Assembly (NCBI GenBank): GCA_905478295.1
Contig: CAJQHZ010000020.1
Span: forward strand, 91,095 to 155,094
DNA from: an uncultured Flavobacteriales bacterium
Lineage (GTDB): Bacteria > Bacteroidota > Bacteroidia > Flavobacteriales > Schleiferiaceae
Reading direction: 5' to 3'
DNA: 64,000 bases
A program made the translations under genes and the position numbers. The number at the start of each line of letters is the position of its first letter. Position 1 is the stretch's first letter. A model generated the notes under the pieces. The model was given only the letters and a program-made list of their open reading frames with translations. It made no database searches and was not told the origin of the DNA. Shown here in pieces: positions 36,897-45,938 of this stretch.

Positions 36897-39198
36897 CATA
36901 GCGCTATCGGCCGGTGCAACCCTTCACGGTAATGCCGCCCAAAATTTCGAGGCTTTTGCCTTTGATTCGCGCCGTATTCACGCCGCGATTTCTTCTTGTT
37001 TCATTGCTCTTAAGACACCCCACGCAGACGGCCACCACTATATTGAGGAAGCCATTTCCCGCGGTGCCACAACCATTATTTGTAATGATGCGGCGCAACG
37101 TGCAGAAGCCCACCCAGAATTGGCTTTTATTGCGCACCCAAACCCTTTAGTCGTCGTTCAATCTTGGGCAAAAAACAAACGCAATGAGCTTCGCGGTCCG
37201 TTGCTTGCTATTACGGGGAGTACAGGTAAAACAGTGGTGAAGGAATGGCTGTTTCAGTTGCTAGGAACACCGCTTGAGGTACACCGAACTCCAGGAAGTT
37301 TTAATAGCACACTTGGTATTGCTTTGGCGATGAGTAGCTTGAAGGAATCCCATGCAAAAGCAATTATTGAAGTAGGAATCGACCGTCCAGGAACCATGAA
37401 AGCGCATGCACAATGGCTGCGACCAGCTTTAGGAATATTTACAAACCTCGGGAATGCTCATTCGGAGCATTTTAGCAATGAAGATGCGCATTTTACAGAA
37501 AAATGGCTCCTTTTTTCTCAGTGCGAACGAATCGCTACGCAGCGCAAATGGTGGGACAAAGCACAATCTTTAGGATTACCGACACCACCGGCGCTACTTT
37601 GGGGTCCGGGTGAAGAATTGGATCCAGATGTATTGAATGAGGTTGCTTTTACCGGCGGCTATGAGCTAGAAAATGCAATGAACGCGCTGGCAGGTGCGGT
37701 TTTGCTTGGCGTGCCGTTACCGGAAGCACTGGCTCGATTAAAAACAGTAGAACCCTTGCCTATGCGTCTTCAAGAGATTGAGGCGAAGGACGGTGGAAAG
37801 TTGATTGAGGATACATACAGCTCGGATTTAGACAGCTTGCGTTTGGCGCTTGAGCAATTAATGATGCAACAAGGCGCATCGAAGAAATGGGCTGTTCTGA
37901 GTACACTGGCAACACCGAAGCTTACAGCGGTTGCACAAGCTATGGTGGATAAAATGGAATTGGACCGCATATGGTGGGTGAAAGATCGTGCTGAGGTTCG
38001 GGATTTAGTTACTGCGTTCGAGGGGTTTTCATTACGCGATACGACAGTCCTTATTAAGGGGCAACGCCGTTTCAAGCTGGAACAATTGGCCATAACGTTG
38101 CGTCGTCAACACCACAGTACATGGGCAGAAATTAACCTGGGTGCCATGCGTCGTAATCTACAGAAGTTTCAGGCGAAACTTCAGCCGAATACCTTAGTGA
38201 TGGCGATGGTTAAAGCTTCGGGGTACGGTACCGGAAGTTTTGAAATTGCTCGAGCACTTGAGGAAATGCACATTGATTATTTAGGAGTGGCATTTGCGCA
38301 AGAAGCGCTGAGTCTGCGTGCACAGGGCATACAATGCCCCATCCTTGTACTGAATTCAGAGGCTGCGCAGCTGCCCATGTTGGCTCAGTCGGGGTGCGAG
38401 GTAGAGTTGTTTGATATGCACCAATTAAAAGATTGGTTAGCGGCACCGCAGCAGGAACACCTTTTACAAGTCCACATCAAAGTAGATACGGGAATGCACC
38501 GATTGGGTTTTCAGCCATCGGCGCTACAAGAGTTGTTGGGCGTATTGCAATCGCGAAAGGACATCGTTGTCAATGGAATTATGACGCATTTGAGCGCCAG
38601 TAATAATTCTGAAGAGGATGCATTTACGAAAGCCCAATTGGCCCAATTTCAATCGGCTTGCGACGAAATCCGTCGCCACTATCCAAGCGCTAAAGCACAT
38701 GCCTTAAATTCTTACGGAATTGCCCGACACACCGAAGCACAGCATGAAATGGTACGTTTAGGTTTAGGACTCTATGGTTTGGGGACCTACGACGGTATTG
38801 ACCGTCTCGAAGAGGTATTGGCATGGAAATGTACGGTGTCTCAAGTCGGTGTGCTCCAGCCTGGTGAAACATTAGGCTATTCGAGGGCGTTTAAAGCAAT
38901 AGAAATCACTCATTATGCCACTTTGCCTGTAGGCTATGCAGACGGCTTACAGCGCAGTTTATCGCTGGGTAAGGGCGCAGTATACATTCGAGGAAAACGT
39001 TGCGCCATTTTAGGCAGCGTTTGTATGGATATGGTTATGGTTGAATTAGGTGATTTACAAATCGGCCCTGGAGAAGAAGCCGTCCTCATAGGCCCAGAGC
39101 AATCGGCGGAAACTATGGCAAAAGATGCCGGAACTATTTCCTATGAAATCTTAACGGGGCTTGGTGCTCGAATTCCGCGTCTGTATCTGCAGGATTAA
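36877..39198 (+). CDS. Bifunctional MurF / alanine racemase
   Basis: A 773-residue fusion that joins two steps of peptidoglycan precursor synthesis. The N-terminal 410 residues are MurF (UDP-MurNAc-tripeptide:D-Ala-D-Ala ligase): FDSRRIHAAISSCFIALKT near 28, ATP site AITGSTGKTVVKEW near 110, GIFTNLGNAHSEHF near 185. The C-terminal 360 residues are PLP-dependent alanine racemase: VMAMVKASGYGTGSFEIA near 447 with the PLP lysine, VHIKVDTGMHRLGF near 535, YGIARHTEAQHEMVRLGLGLYG near 615 and CMDMVMVEL near 720. Start is a GTG that overlaps tdk by 20 bases; no ATG is available at the right place. The fusion is typical of Bacteroidota. Confidence 0.93.
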   Translation: MLLKAIDIALSAGATLHGNAAQNFEAFAFDSRRIHAAISSCFIALKTPHADGHHYIEEAISRGATTIICNDAAQRAEAHPELAFIAHPNPLVVVQSWAKNKRNELRGPLLAITGSTGKTVVKEWLFQLLGTPLEVHRTPGSFNSTLGIALAMSSLKESHAKAIIEVGIDRPGTMKAHAQWLRPALGIFTNLGNAHSEHFSNEDAHFTEKWLLFSQCERIATQRKWWDKAQSLGLPTPPALLWGPGEELDPDVLNEVAFTGGYELENAMNALAGAVLLGVPLPEALARLKTVEPLPMRLQEIEAKDGGKLIEDTYSSDLDSLRLALEQLMMQQGASKKWAVLSTLATPKLTAVAQAMVDKMELDRIWWVKDRAEVRDLVTAFEGFSLRDTTVLIKGQRRFKLEQLAITLRRQHHSTWAEINLGAMRRNLQKFQAKLQPNTLVMAMVKASGYGTGSFEIARALEEMHIDYLGVAFAQEALSLRAQGIQCPILVLNSEAAQLPMLAQSGCEVELFDMHQLKDWLAAPQQEHLLQVHIKVDTGMHRLGFQPSALQELLGVLQSRKDIVVNGIMTHLSASNNSEEDAFTKAQLAQFQSACDEIRRHYPSAKAHALNSYGIARHTEAQHEMVRLGLGLYGLGTYDGIDRLEEVLAWKCTVSQVGVLQPGETLGYSRAFKAIEITHYATLPVGYADGLQRSLSLGKGAVYIRGKRCAILGSVCMDMVMVELGDLQIGPGEEAVLIGPEQSAETMAKDAGTISYEILTGLGARIPRLYLQD

Positions 39199-40350
39199 AA
39201 ACGCTAGTAAGAAAACGCCGGCTTGCCTTTCCAATAAACTTTCTGTCATTCCTGTGAAGAAAAACAATGCCCAAGCATAACGCCAGGATCCTTGAGACTG
39301 CAAGAATCCTACGGCAAATAAAAACAGCAGTAATATAACTCCGACGATCCCACCTTCTGCAAAGTTCTGTAGAATCATATTGTGAAAATCGTATTTGAAT
39401 TCGTGGAGGTAATACGGCTCTTTTTTCTTGTAGAATACGGCATCGCATGATTGAAGTGCCTCGTGCAGTAGTTCATCGCCGGCTCCGTTTCCCACTCCGA
39501 TAATGGGGGATTTATTCGCTACATTCCAGCCGTATTTCCATAAATAGATACGGTGGTTGGTTTGCTTGCCATCAACCATTCCATCCATACTGCGCCATTC
39601 ATTTTTAAGATCAGTAAGGCGTCTTGATGTTCCGGGCAACACCGCCATGAGCGTCACCATGGATATGATGATTCCGGCGGCCCAGAGACTTGCCTTTTTC
39701 TTGTTTGCGATTTTCCCCTGTAGTAAGTCAAGGGTGCGTACGAGAATAAAAACAGGCAGGAGTAGAAGGTGAATACGTGCACTGAGCATGATGCAGCCGA
39801 AGAGCAGCCATACAATCAACAGCGCATGAAGGATCTTGTATTTTTTGTTCGCACTGTCCCAGAGGGAGGCTTCAAGAATAAAAGCGGCTACGAGCAGGTA
39901 GAGGCTTTGGTAATGAATGCCTAATCGTCCCCCTAATTCAAGGTCATTGTATTGCACCCAGCCGGACTTAAATAGACTTTCTGCAACGGTCCAACTCCAC
40001 GCCGCCACGGTCGCATAGGCAAAAATCAGTGCCCAATTTCTATACATTTTAACTTCCACTTCCTTCGACTTGGAACCCACGATAAGCCCCATCAGCACAA
40101 TCGGAAGAATCATGATTACATCTTGCCAGCCTTCACTACGATGGGTACTCCACCAAATACTGATTAATTCCCAGTCAAGGAAAGCCGCAGAGGCTAATAG
40201 TAGCCATTTGTTAGGGTGTAAGTCGCCCTGGAGCAGTAGTGCAATCCCGACCAAAATGAGCCCGTAAAGCGGACTGAGCCATTCGAAAGAGAAGGGCAGA
40301 AGAATCGCTGAAACAGCACCAGTGTAAAAGAGAAAAGATCGGTTTTGCAT
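39151..40350 (-). CDS. O-antigen ligase/polymerase family membrane protein
   Basis: A 399-residue polytopic inner-membrane protein with about ten to eleven helices and a large periplasmic loop near residues 235-330. The loop holds NHRIYLWKYGWNVANKSPIIGVGNGAGDELL and DFHNMILQNFAEGGIVGV, the Wzy_C motif of WaaL/Wzy-type enzymes that join or polymerise O-antigen. Substrate not predictable. Its 3' end overlaps the convergent murF-alr by 48 bases and its start abuts the S41 peptidase stop, so it is co-transcribed with rnpA-S41. Confidence 0.85.
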   Translation of the reverse strand: MQNRSFLFYTGAVSAILLPFSFEWLSPLYGLILVGIALLLQGDLHPNKWLLLASAAFLDWELISIWWSTHRSEGWQDVIMILPIVLMGLIVGSKSKEVEVKMYRNWALIFAYATVAAWSWTVAESLFKSGWVQYNDLELGGRLGIHYQSLYLLVAAFILEASLWDSANKKYKILHALLIVWLLFGCIMLSARIHLLLLPVFILVRTLDLLQGKIANKKKASLWAAGIIISMVTLMAVLPGTSRRLTDLKNEWRSMDGMVDGKQTNHRIYLWKYGWNVANKSPIIGVGNGAGDELLHEALQSCDAVFYKKKEPYYLHEFKYDFHNMILQNFAEGGIVGVILLLFLFAVGFLQSQGSWRYAWALFFFTGMTESLLERQAGVFLLAFLILQIQTRNSSTKPR

Positions 40351-42000
40351 TTAAAGTGTAACGCTCAAAAGTTCCGACAGCGTCTGTGGGTTTAAAACAA
40401 TTTCTGCTGCACGTGCAATAACTTCATCTTTTTGCAATCCGCGTTCAAGCGCACCGGGCATAGAATATTTGCGTTGAATCAGATAATCGGAGAGGTATTC
40501 ACTGATCGCTTCTTTTTCGGATTCCAAAACATGGTCTTTGCGAGCCTTGATGTTGTCAAGAATGGGGTTTAAATCTTCCGCATCTAAATAATCCGTGTCG
40601 CCAGCCAATTCCTGTAAATCCTTTAAACGCAGCTCGCTAATGCTCTCGTAGGTGAATTCTTCGTCGTTCAGGAAATCGGTGAAATCGGTCCAAATGGCAT
40701 CATTAATTTCATAGTCCCCGACAGTTATATCTGCTGGAATGTTTTCCATTGTACGAGCAGCAAATTTCAAATCCATTCCTTCAGCACTTAAGGCAGCCAC
40801 AAACTCAGGATAATAGTCGTTTACAATGAGCGAATCCGGCGCAATACCGTTTCCATCGACTACGATTCTGCCATTTTTTGTAGTAAAGGTATGTAGGTCC
40901 GATTTTTTGATCCGCTTTCCTTTCGCATCGCGGTCATACGCTACTTTTTGAATACACCGACCCGATGGAGTGTAGTATTTTGCTACCGTTACCTTCATCT
41001 GTGCTCCAAAAGGTAAGGGGTGGATTTGTTGAACCAATCCCTTGCCAAAACTAGGCTCACCTAAAATTACAGCGCGGTCAAGATCTTGAAGGGCTCCTGC
41101 CACGATTTCGCTGGCCGAAGCACTCGATCCGTCTGTAAGGACAGCCAACGGAATTTCAGGTAGAATTGGCCGGCCGATGGTACGATAAATATCTTGAACA
41201 ATACCTCCGCGGCCTCGGGTAGAAACCAACGTATCACTTGAGGAAACAAACAAACTCACAATTTTCACAGCCTCCATAAGCAAGCCTCCGCCGTTGCCGC
41301 GAAGATCTAATAGCAATGCTTTTGGGTTTTGTTTTTTCAATGCTAAAGCGGCTTTTTTGACTTGTGCACCTGCCTGCTCTGTAAAAGACTCGAGGTAGAT
41401 ATACGCCACACCGTCTTCCCGCATACCATAAAAGGGCACGGCATCTTTTGTAATGTTTTCACGCTCAAAAGCAAAGTTCAAAGAAGGTGCATTGAAGCGC
41501 TTGGCAGAAATCTTGACTTCAGTTCCGGGCGTTCCCTTGAGTAAGGTACTTACTTCATTCACACGAAGACCTTCTAGGGATTTACCGTCAACAGAAGTTA
41601 ATACGTCACCCACCACTAGACCGGCTTTATCCGCGGGTCCTCCTGGGTGAATGTCTGAAATAAGGACTGCGGCATCTATTTTTTGAATAACACAACCGAT
41701 ACCACCGTATTCACCCGTTTGAAGTAATCGGACATCTTCAATTTGATCCTCGGGATAGTAAACCGTATAAGGGTCTAATTCCTCTAACATTCCTTCTATA
41801 GCGCTACCGACGGCTTGCTCCGCGCTCACCGGATCCACATATACATTTTGTACTTCGCGCAGCACGGCAGTAAAGACTTCCAATTGTTTGCTGGTCTCAA
41901 ACGGGTCACCCGCCGACGCGCTCGTCAATAACCCCGCGCAACCAATGATAGCTGGTAAAAGTAATTTCTTAGCCCAATTTTTCACTGGAAAGTTCTTCAT
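40351..42000 (-). CDS. S41-family carboxy-terminal processing protease
   Basis: A 549-residue exported serine protease. Signal peptide residues 1-30 (LLLPAIIGCAGLLTSASAG; the Cys lies in a poor lipobox, CAG). Then an N-terminal cap with PYTVYYPEDQIE, a PDZ domain near 85-165 (GGIGCVIQKIDAAVLISDIHPGGPADKAGL ...), and the catalytic domain with DGSSASASEIVAGAL (nucleophile Ser near 322) and EPSFGKGLVQQ (general-base Lys near 347). The C-terminal 150 residues are a helical domain. Likely cleaves periplasmic or outer-membrane proteins. Starts 32 bases inside rnpA. Confidence 0.94.
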   Translation of the reverse strand: MKNFPVKNWAKKLLLPAIIGCAGLLTSASAGDPFETSKQLEVFTAVLREVQNVYVDPVSAEQAVGSAIEGMLEELDPYTVYYPEDQIEDVRLLQTGEYGGIGCVIQKIDAAVLISDIHPGGPADKAGLVVGDVLTSVDGKSLEGLRVNEVSTLLKGTPGTEVKISAKRFNAPSLNFAFERENITKDAVPFYGMREDGVAYIYLESFTEQAGAQVKKAALALKKQNPKALLLDLRGNGGGLLMEAVKIVSLFVSSSDTLVSTRGRGGIVQDIYRTIGRPILPEIPLAVLTDGSSASASEIVAGALQDLDRAVILGEPSFGKGLVQQIHPLPFGAQMKVTVAKYYTPSGRCIQKVAYDRDAKGKRIKKSDLHTFTTKNGRIVVDGNGIAPDSLIVNDYYPEFVAALSAEGMDLKFAARTMENIPADITVGDYEINDAIWTDFTDFLNDEEFTYESISELRLKDLQELAGDTDYLDAEDLNPILDNIKARKDHVLESEKEAISEYLSDYLIQRKYSMPGALERGLQKDEVIARAAEIVLNPQTLSELLSVTL

Positions 42001-42361
42001 AATAGGTGTTGTAGCTGTGTATCAATTTTATAAACCCGTCTTCTAAAAAAGCATATTCATTGCGTCGATTGCCTAAGTAACGTAAGGACCAAGCTTGTTG
42101 TTGCTTTGGACCTTTGATAAGGTGCTTGTTCAGGCGGTATAATTCGCGCATTTGCCTTTTAATGCGATTCCTGTGGACTGCACTTTTGATGGAGCGTTTT
42201 GGAACCACAATAGCGATTTGCCGTTGTACCTCTTTTTCGAGCGATGCGTCAATAAAGCGCACAGAAAAAGGGAAAGACTTTAAGGTCGTTCCTTCTGTAT
42301 GTATAGTATCGAAAAGCCGAGGACTGGTCAGTTTTTCTTCTTTGGAAAAGGTAAAGCGCAT
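41969..42361 (-). CDS. rnpA: Ribonuclease P protein component
   Basis: Protein subunit of the tRNA 5'-processing enzyme. The 130-residue protein begins FTFSKEEKLTSPRLF and has the RNR-type signature as AVHRNRIKRQMRELYR near residue 62, preceded by IVVPKRSIKSA. Length is normal. In many bacteria rpmH precedes rnpA; here the upstream gene is hemD and a terminator T-run directly touches the rnpA start codon. Its 3' end overlaps the S41 protease gene by 32 bases. Confidence 0.94.
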   Translation of the reverse strand: MRFTFSKEEKLTSPRLFDTIHTEGTTLKSFPFSVRFIDASLEKEVQRQIAIVVPKRSIKSAVHRNRIKRQMRELYRLNKHLIKGPKQQQAWSLRYLGNRRNEYAFLEDGFIKLIHSYNTYYEELSSEKLG

Positions 42362-42389
42362 AAAAAAAGCCCGACGTACTGCCGGGCTT
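42362..42389 (-). terminator. Terminator hairpin directly before the rnpA start codon
   Basis: Read on the minus strand: AAGCCCGGC, AGTAC loop, GTCGGGCTT, then seven T and immediately ATG of rnpA. It would end the DUF4271-hemD transcript, leaving rnpA dependent on read-through or a promoter overlapping the hairpin. Confidence 0.85.
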
Positions 42390-42406
42390 GTAAATTAAGG
42401 ATTTTC

Positions 42407-43171
42407 TTACTTCTTATTAACGTCCTTTATATAATCGCTGATGGCTTTGGTCATGGAGGGTGCATCCGGCGTTGGCGCTGGAATATCGACTATTAATCCA
42501 TGGTTTTCTGCCTCCTTCTGCGTTGTGGAACCAAAACAAGCTAAACGTGTATTGTTTTGTTTGAAATCTGGGAAGTTCTCGTAAAGAGACTTGATTCCCG
42601 AAGGAGAGAAAAAGACCAGTATATCATAGAAAACATCTTCAAGATCACTCAAATCGCTAACTACTGTATTAAACAATATGGCGCGAGTGTAATTAATGTT
42701 TGCGTCTTCAAGAGCATTTGGAATGGATGGCTTTAAACTATCCGATGACGGCATTAAAAACTTTTCGTTCTTGAATTTTTTCAAGGTTGGAATAAGCTCG
42801 TCAATCTTTAAGTTGCCGTGGTAGATTTTACGTTTACGGTACACTACGTATTTCTGTAAATAGTATGCAATAGCCTCTGAAATACAGAAATAGCGGGTAT
42901 CTGGTGAGATTTGAACGCGCATGTCCTCGCACATTCTAAAGTAATGGTCCACCGCATTTTTTGAAGTTAATATCACATTGCGGTATTCACGAATCTGTAT
43001 TTTATCCTTTCTAAAGTTGGATGCAGTTACGCCTTCAACATGGATGAAAGAACGAAAGTCAACATCTACCTTGTGTTTATCGGCAAGCGTAAAGAAGGGG
43101 TGACTTTCTGTGGTGGGTTCTGGTTGTGAAACTAGAATGGATCTCACCTTTGCTTTTCGGATGTCTGTCAT
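42407..43171 (-). CDS. hemD: Uroporphyrinogen-III synthase
   Basis: Closes and isomerises hydroxymethylbilane in haem synthesis. The 254-residue protein shows the weakly conserved HemD two-domain form; useful landmarks are NVILTSKNAVDHYFR near residue 63, YFCISEAIAYYL near 95, YDILVFFSPSGIKSL near 180, and ACFGSTTQKEAENHGL near 212. The synteny with DUF4271 upstream is characteristic for Bacteroidota. No other haem genes are nearby. It follows DUF4271 by 7 bases. Confidence 0.9.
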   Translation of the reverse strand: MTDIRKAKVRSILVSQPEPTTESHPFFTLADKHKVDVDFRSFIHVEGVTASNFRKDKIQIREYRNVILTSKNAVDHYFRMCEDMRVQISPDTRYFCISEAIAYYLQKYVVYRKRKIYHGNLKIDELIPTLKKFKNEKFLMPSSDSLKPSIPNALEDANINYTRAILFNTVVSDLSDLEDVFYDILVFFSPSGIKSLYENFPDFKQNNTRLACFGSTTQKEAENHGLIVDIPAPTPDAPSMTKAISDYIKDVNKK

Positions 43172-43178
43172 GTGTGTG

Positions 43179-43745
43179 TTATTGGACGGCTATTACTAAC
43201 GGGGCAAGTTCAAGGGCACAAAGGTACAAAATCGCATAAACTCTAGTCCCTAAAGTCTTAAAAACAACGAATCCTGGTTGTTTCAAAGCGAAATAGACGG
43301 CTCCGGCCGCATGAAAAATGAGGAATATGTAGCGACCGTTCCCATCGGAGAGGTAGCCTGTAAGGGACATGAGTAAGAGAAAAGCAGCGGTAAAAGCATA
43401 CCATAGGGATAATAATGCAGTCATGGGTCCCAGTTTCCATACCGCTCGAACGCCTTCTTCCTTCAGTAGTAAATGGAGTAAAAATGAAAAACATAAGCGC
43501 AAAAAAAGAAATAAGGGGATGGCTAACAGTAGAAGTGGATGCACTGCATACCCCGCATAAAACAAGCAAGTTGCCCCAAAAACAGACATGGAGACCCATA
43601 AGAAAATAAGAGTGCTTACTTTAAGTGGATGTTCGGAGATACCTGCAATATCAGCACGTACCCAGCGTTTAAAAAATGTAGGCTGACTGACGCGTAAAAA
43701 CGCGAGAACTGCCAGTAATGCTATTAAGATCCATTTTGTGCCCAT
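43179..43745 (-). CDS. DUF4271 membrane protein
   Basis: A 188-residue integral membrane protein with five or six hydrophobic helices. N-terminal segment LRVSQPTFFKRWVRADIA followed by helices and a conserved-looking FSFLLHLLLKE turn. Size, topology and position upstream of hemD match DUF4271, which in Bacteroidota is regularly adjacent to hemD; the role is unknown. A full -7 consensus overlaps the stop codon of the preceding T9SS gene and lies 7 bases before this start. Confidence 0.8.
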   Translation of the reverse strand: MGTKWILIALLAVLAFLRVSQPTFFKRWVRADIAGISEHPLKVSTLIFLWVSMSVFGATCLFYAGYAVHPLLLLAIPLFLFLRLCFSFLLHLLLKEEGVRAVWKLGPMTALLSLWYAFTAAFLLLMSLTGYLSDGNGRYIFLIFHAAGAVYFALKQPGFVVFKTLGTRVYAILYLCALELAPLVIAVQ

Positions 43746-43752
43746 CGGAGCA

Positions 43753-43760
43753 CAAAGTTA
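43753..43760 (-). promoter_or_regulatory. -7 element before DUF4271-hemD
   Basis: Minus-strand TAACTTTG; its TAA is also the stop codon of the upstream T9SS-substrate gene, and only 7 bases separate it from the DUF4271 start. Suggests a very short or absent leader. Confidence 0.45.
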
Positions 43761-44585
43761 CTGTAAAACAACGTGCTTGTATTGTATGGTGCCGTCAATG
43801 AAAAGAGCGTGAAGGATATAATTACCTCGAGGCAATCTGCTCACGTCAAACTGATCATTACCTGCAGCGGACCAGGATTGATCCATACTTAGAAAGCGTC
43901 CTATCGTGTTGTATAATCGGACCTCTTTCAATCCCTCAGCATTCACATTGATGTAATCTGTAGCAGGCGAAGGATATACTTTCAGAGCAGATCCTATTTG
44001 ATTTTCAGACTGTCCCATAACTAGTCCTGGGTACAGCGTTTTAGATGCAGTAACTGCATAATCTCCGGAAGTCGTTCCATTGCCGTTGGTGTAGTTGACA
44101 GCGACATAAATAATAACGGAATCTCCGATATCCCCCGTATTCCAATCCCATACCCAATTAATGGCATTATTAGAAACTGCGGTTGATGAATTCTTGTGAG
44201 TAACGAAGTCTGAACTCACGATTTTTGTGTTTGAGCTTGAAGGCGTCGCTAGCGTTCCTATGTGATTGCCGCTTGCATCTTCAATACTTGCTGAGAAACC
44301 AATTTTTGAACTGCCAGCAGCAGAAACATCTAGGTATACCATGGTCTGAATAGAGTCTCTTATCGTATCGCTGTAGTTGCTCATTCCCGCAGCAGGCGTA
44401 ACATCTACTTTAATATCGATGAGTTCATTTCCATTGGGACTCCCTCCACCGTGGCAGTAGCCTCCTGAACAAGTTTGTCCGTTGGATGCGGGTGAGCCGC
44501 TCTTGCCGCCCGGTGAGCCGCCAGAATTCGTATACGAATAGTTAACGATTCCAATGAGTGCGAACAGCAGGGCGAATTTTTTCAT
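43758..44585 (-). CDS. Secreted protein with choice-of-anchor V-like domain and T9SS sorting signal
   Basis: A 275-residue exported protein. Signal peptide residues 1-19. Just after it come glycine-rich SGGSPGGKSGSPAS and a CSGGYCHGGG motif, in which Cys-x4-Cys-His resembles the haem-binding CxxCH of related choice-of-anchor V proteins but with two extra residues. Residues 55-180 form a beta-rich domain. The last 75 residues (VYPSPATDYINV ... KHVVLQ) are a type A T9SS sorting domain. Function unknown; secretion to the cell surface or medium is the safe inference. Confidence 0.75.
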   Translation of the reverse strand: MKKFALLFALIGIVNYSYTNSGGSPGGKSGSPASNGQTCSGGYCHGGGSPNGNELIDIKVDVTPAAGMSNYSDTIRDSIQTMVYLDVSAAGSSKIGFSASIEDASGNHIGTLATPSSSNTKIVSSDFVTHKNSSTAVSNNAINWVWDWNTGDIGDSVIIYVAVNYTNGNGTTSGDYAVTASKTLYPGLVMGQSENQIGSALKVYPSPATDYINVNAEGLKEVRLYNTIGRFLSMDQSWSAAGNDQFDVSRLPRGNYILHALFIDGTIQYKHVVLQ

Positions 44586-44708
44586 AACAGAGTCTAATTT
44601 TCTTCTGCATTAAAGATGCGAATATCTATTTGATTTATATGACAATAATTCGGTCATTGTGTTTTAATTTCAACGCCTCTTTCAAATTGAACCTAAAATT
44701 GAACAGGC

Positions 44709-45881
44709 ATGGATGCATTCCACCACCCAGATTATTACCAATTGGATGATTTACTCTCCGAGGAACATAAAATGGTCCGCGATGCGACAAGAGATTGGAT
44801 CAAAAGATCCGTCAGTCCAATCATCGAAGATTATGCGCAGCGCGCAGCTTTTCCAGATCATCTGGTAAAAGAAATGGGTGAGATCGGCTTGTTTGGCCCT
44901 TATATCCCAGAAGAATACGGCGGCGCAGGGTTGGATCATATGAGTTATGGCTTGATGATGCAAGAGGTGGAACGTGGTGATTCAGGTGTTCGTTCTACCT
45001 GTTCCGTTCAGAGTTCACTGGTTATGTTCCCCATTTTCTCCTACGGATCTGAGGAGCAAAAGCGAAAGTTTTTACCGAAGCTTGCTACGGGTGAGTTTCT
45101 AGGTTCTTTCGGTTTAACAGAGCCTAATTTCGGATCGAATCCAGGTGGCATGACCACAAACTTTAAAGAAGACGGCGACGATGTAATCTTAAACGGCGCA
45201 AAGATGTGGATCTCAAATGCTCCTTTCTGTGATGTCGCAGTAGTTTGGGCAAAAAACGAAGCGGGACGCATTAAAGGGATTATCGTTGAACGGGGTATGG
45301 AAGGATTTACCACTCCTGAAACGCACAATAAATGGTCACTTCGTGCTTCAGCGACCGGAGAATTGGTCTTTGATAATGTTCGTGTGCCAAAAGCAAATAT
45401 TTTACCGGGTCGTGACGGTCTAGGTGCGCCACTTTCTTGTTTAGATAGTGCGCGTTTTGGTATAGCTTGGGGCGCATTAGGAGCCGCAATGGATTGTTAC
45501 GATACCGCGTTGCGTTATTCTAAAGAACGCATTCAGTTTGGCAAGCCGATCGCCGGTTTTCAGTTGCAACAGAAAAAATTGGCTGAAATGATTACCGAAA
45601 TCACTAAAGCACAACTGTTAACCTACAGACTAGGCCAGCTTAAAAATGAAGGTAAAGCCACTACTGGACAGATTTCCATGGCGAAAAGAAACAATGTTGA
45701 AATCGCTTTAAAAATCGCTCGCGAGGCTCGTCAAATGCTGGGTGGTATGGGAATTACAGGCGATTTCTCTATCATGCGTCACATGATGAATTTAGAATCT
45801 GTAGTCACCTATGAGGGTACTCATGACATTCACTTGCTCATTACGGGATTAGATGTCACCGGAGAGAACGCGTTCGTCTAA
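44709..45881 (+). CDS. Acyl-CoA dehydrogenase, glutaryl-CoA dehydrogenase-like
   Basis: FAD enzyme that passes electrons to ETF. The 390-residue sequence is very like glutaryl-CoA dehydrogenases: EYGGAGLDHMSYGL near 78, GVRSTCSVQSSLVMFPIFSYGSEEQ near 97-120, FGLTEPNFGSNPGGM near 136 and the catalytic glutamate in VVTYEGTHDIHLLITG near 370. LGGMGITGDFSIMRHMMNLE completes the active site. It would convert glutaryl-CoA to crotonyl-CoA in lysine/tryptophan degradation. Stand-alone gene with a terminator; the etfBA genes in this window are likely electron acceptors. Confidence 0.9.
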   Translation: MDAFHHPDYYQLDDLLSEEHKMVRDATRDWIKRSVSPIIEDYAQRAAFPDHLVKEMGEIGLFGPYIPEEYGGAGLDHMSYGLMMQEVERGDSGVRSTCSVQSSLVMFPIFSYGSEEQKRKFLPKLATGEFLGSFGLTEPNFGSNPGGMTTNFKEDGDDVILNGAKMWISNAPFCDVAVVWAKNEAGRIKGIIVERGMEGFTTPETHNKWSLRASATGELVFDNVRVPKANILPGRDGLGAPLSCLDSARFGIAWGALGAAMDCYDTALRYSKERIQFGKPIAGFQLQQKKLAEMITEITKAQLLTYRLGQLKNEGKATTGQISMAKRNNVEIALKIAREARQMLGGMGITGDFSIMRHMMNLESVVTYEGTHDIHLLITGLDVTGENAFV

Positions 45882-45907
45882 AAGATCAAAAAGTGAAGGA
45901 ACATAGT

Positions 45908-45938
45908 AAAATCGCTCCGGAAACGGGGCGATTTTTTT
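45908..45938. terminator. Terminator between convergent genes
   Basis: AAATCGCTCCG, GAAA tetraloop, CGGGGCGATTT, then T-run. The stop of the minus-strand Rieske-like lipoprotein lies inside the T-run, so it serves both sides. Confidence 0.88.

Noticed and set aside
36877..39198. MurF and alanine racemase as two genes joined by a sequencing error
   Set aside because: The fusion is one continuous frame with both domains complete and is known to be normal in Bacteroidota.
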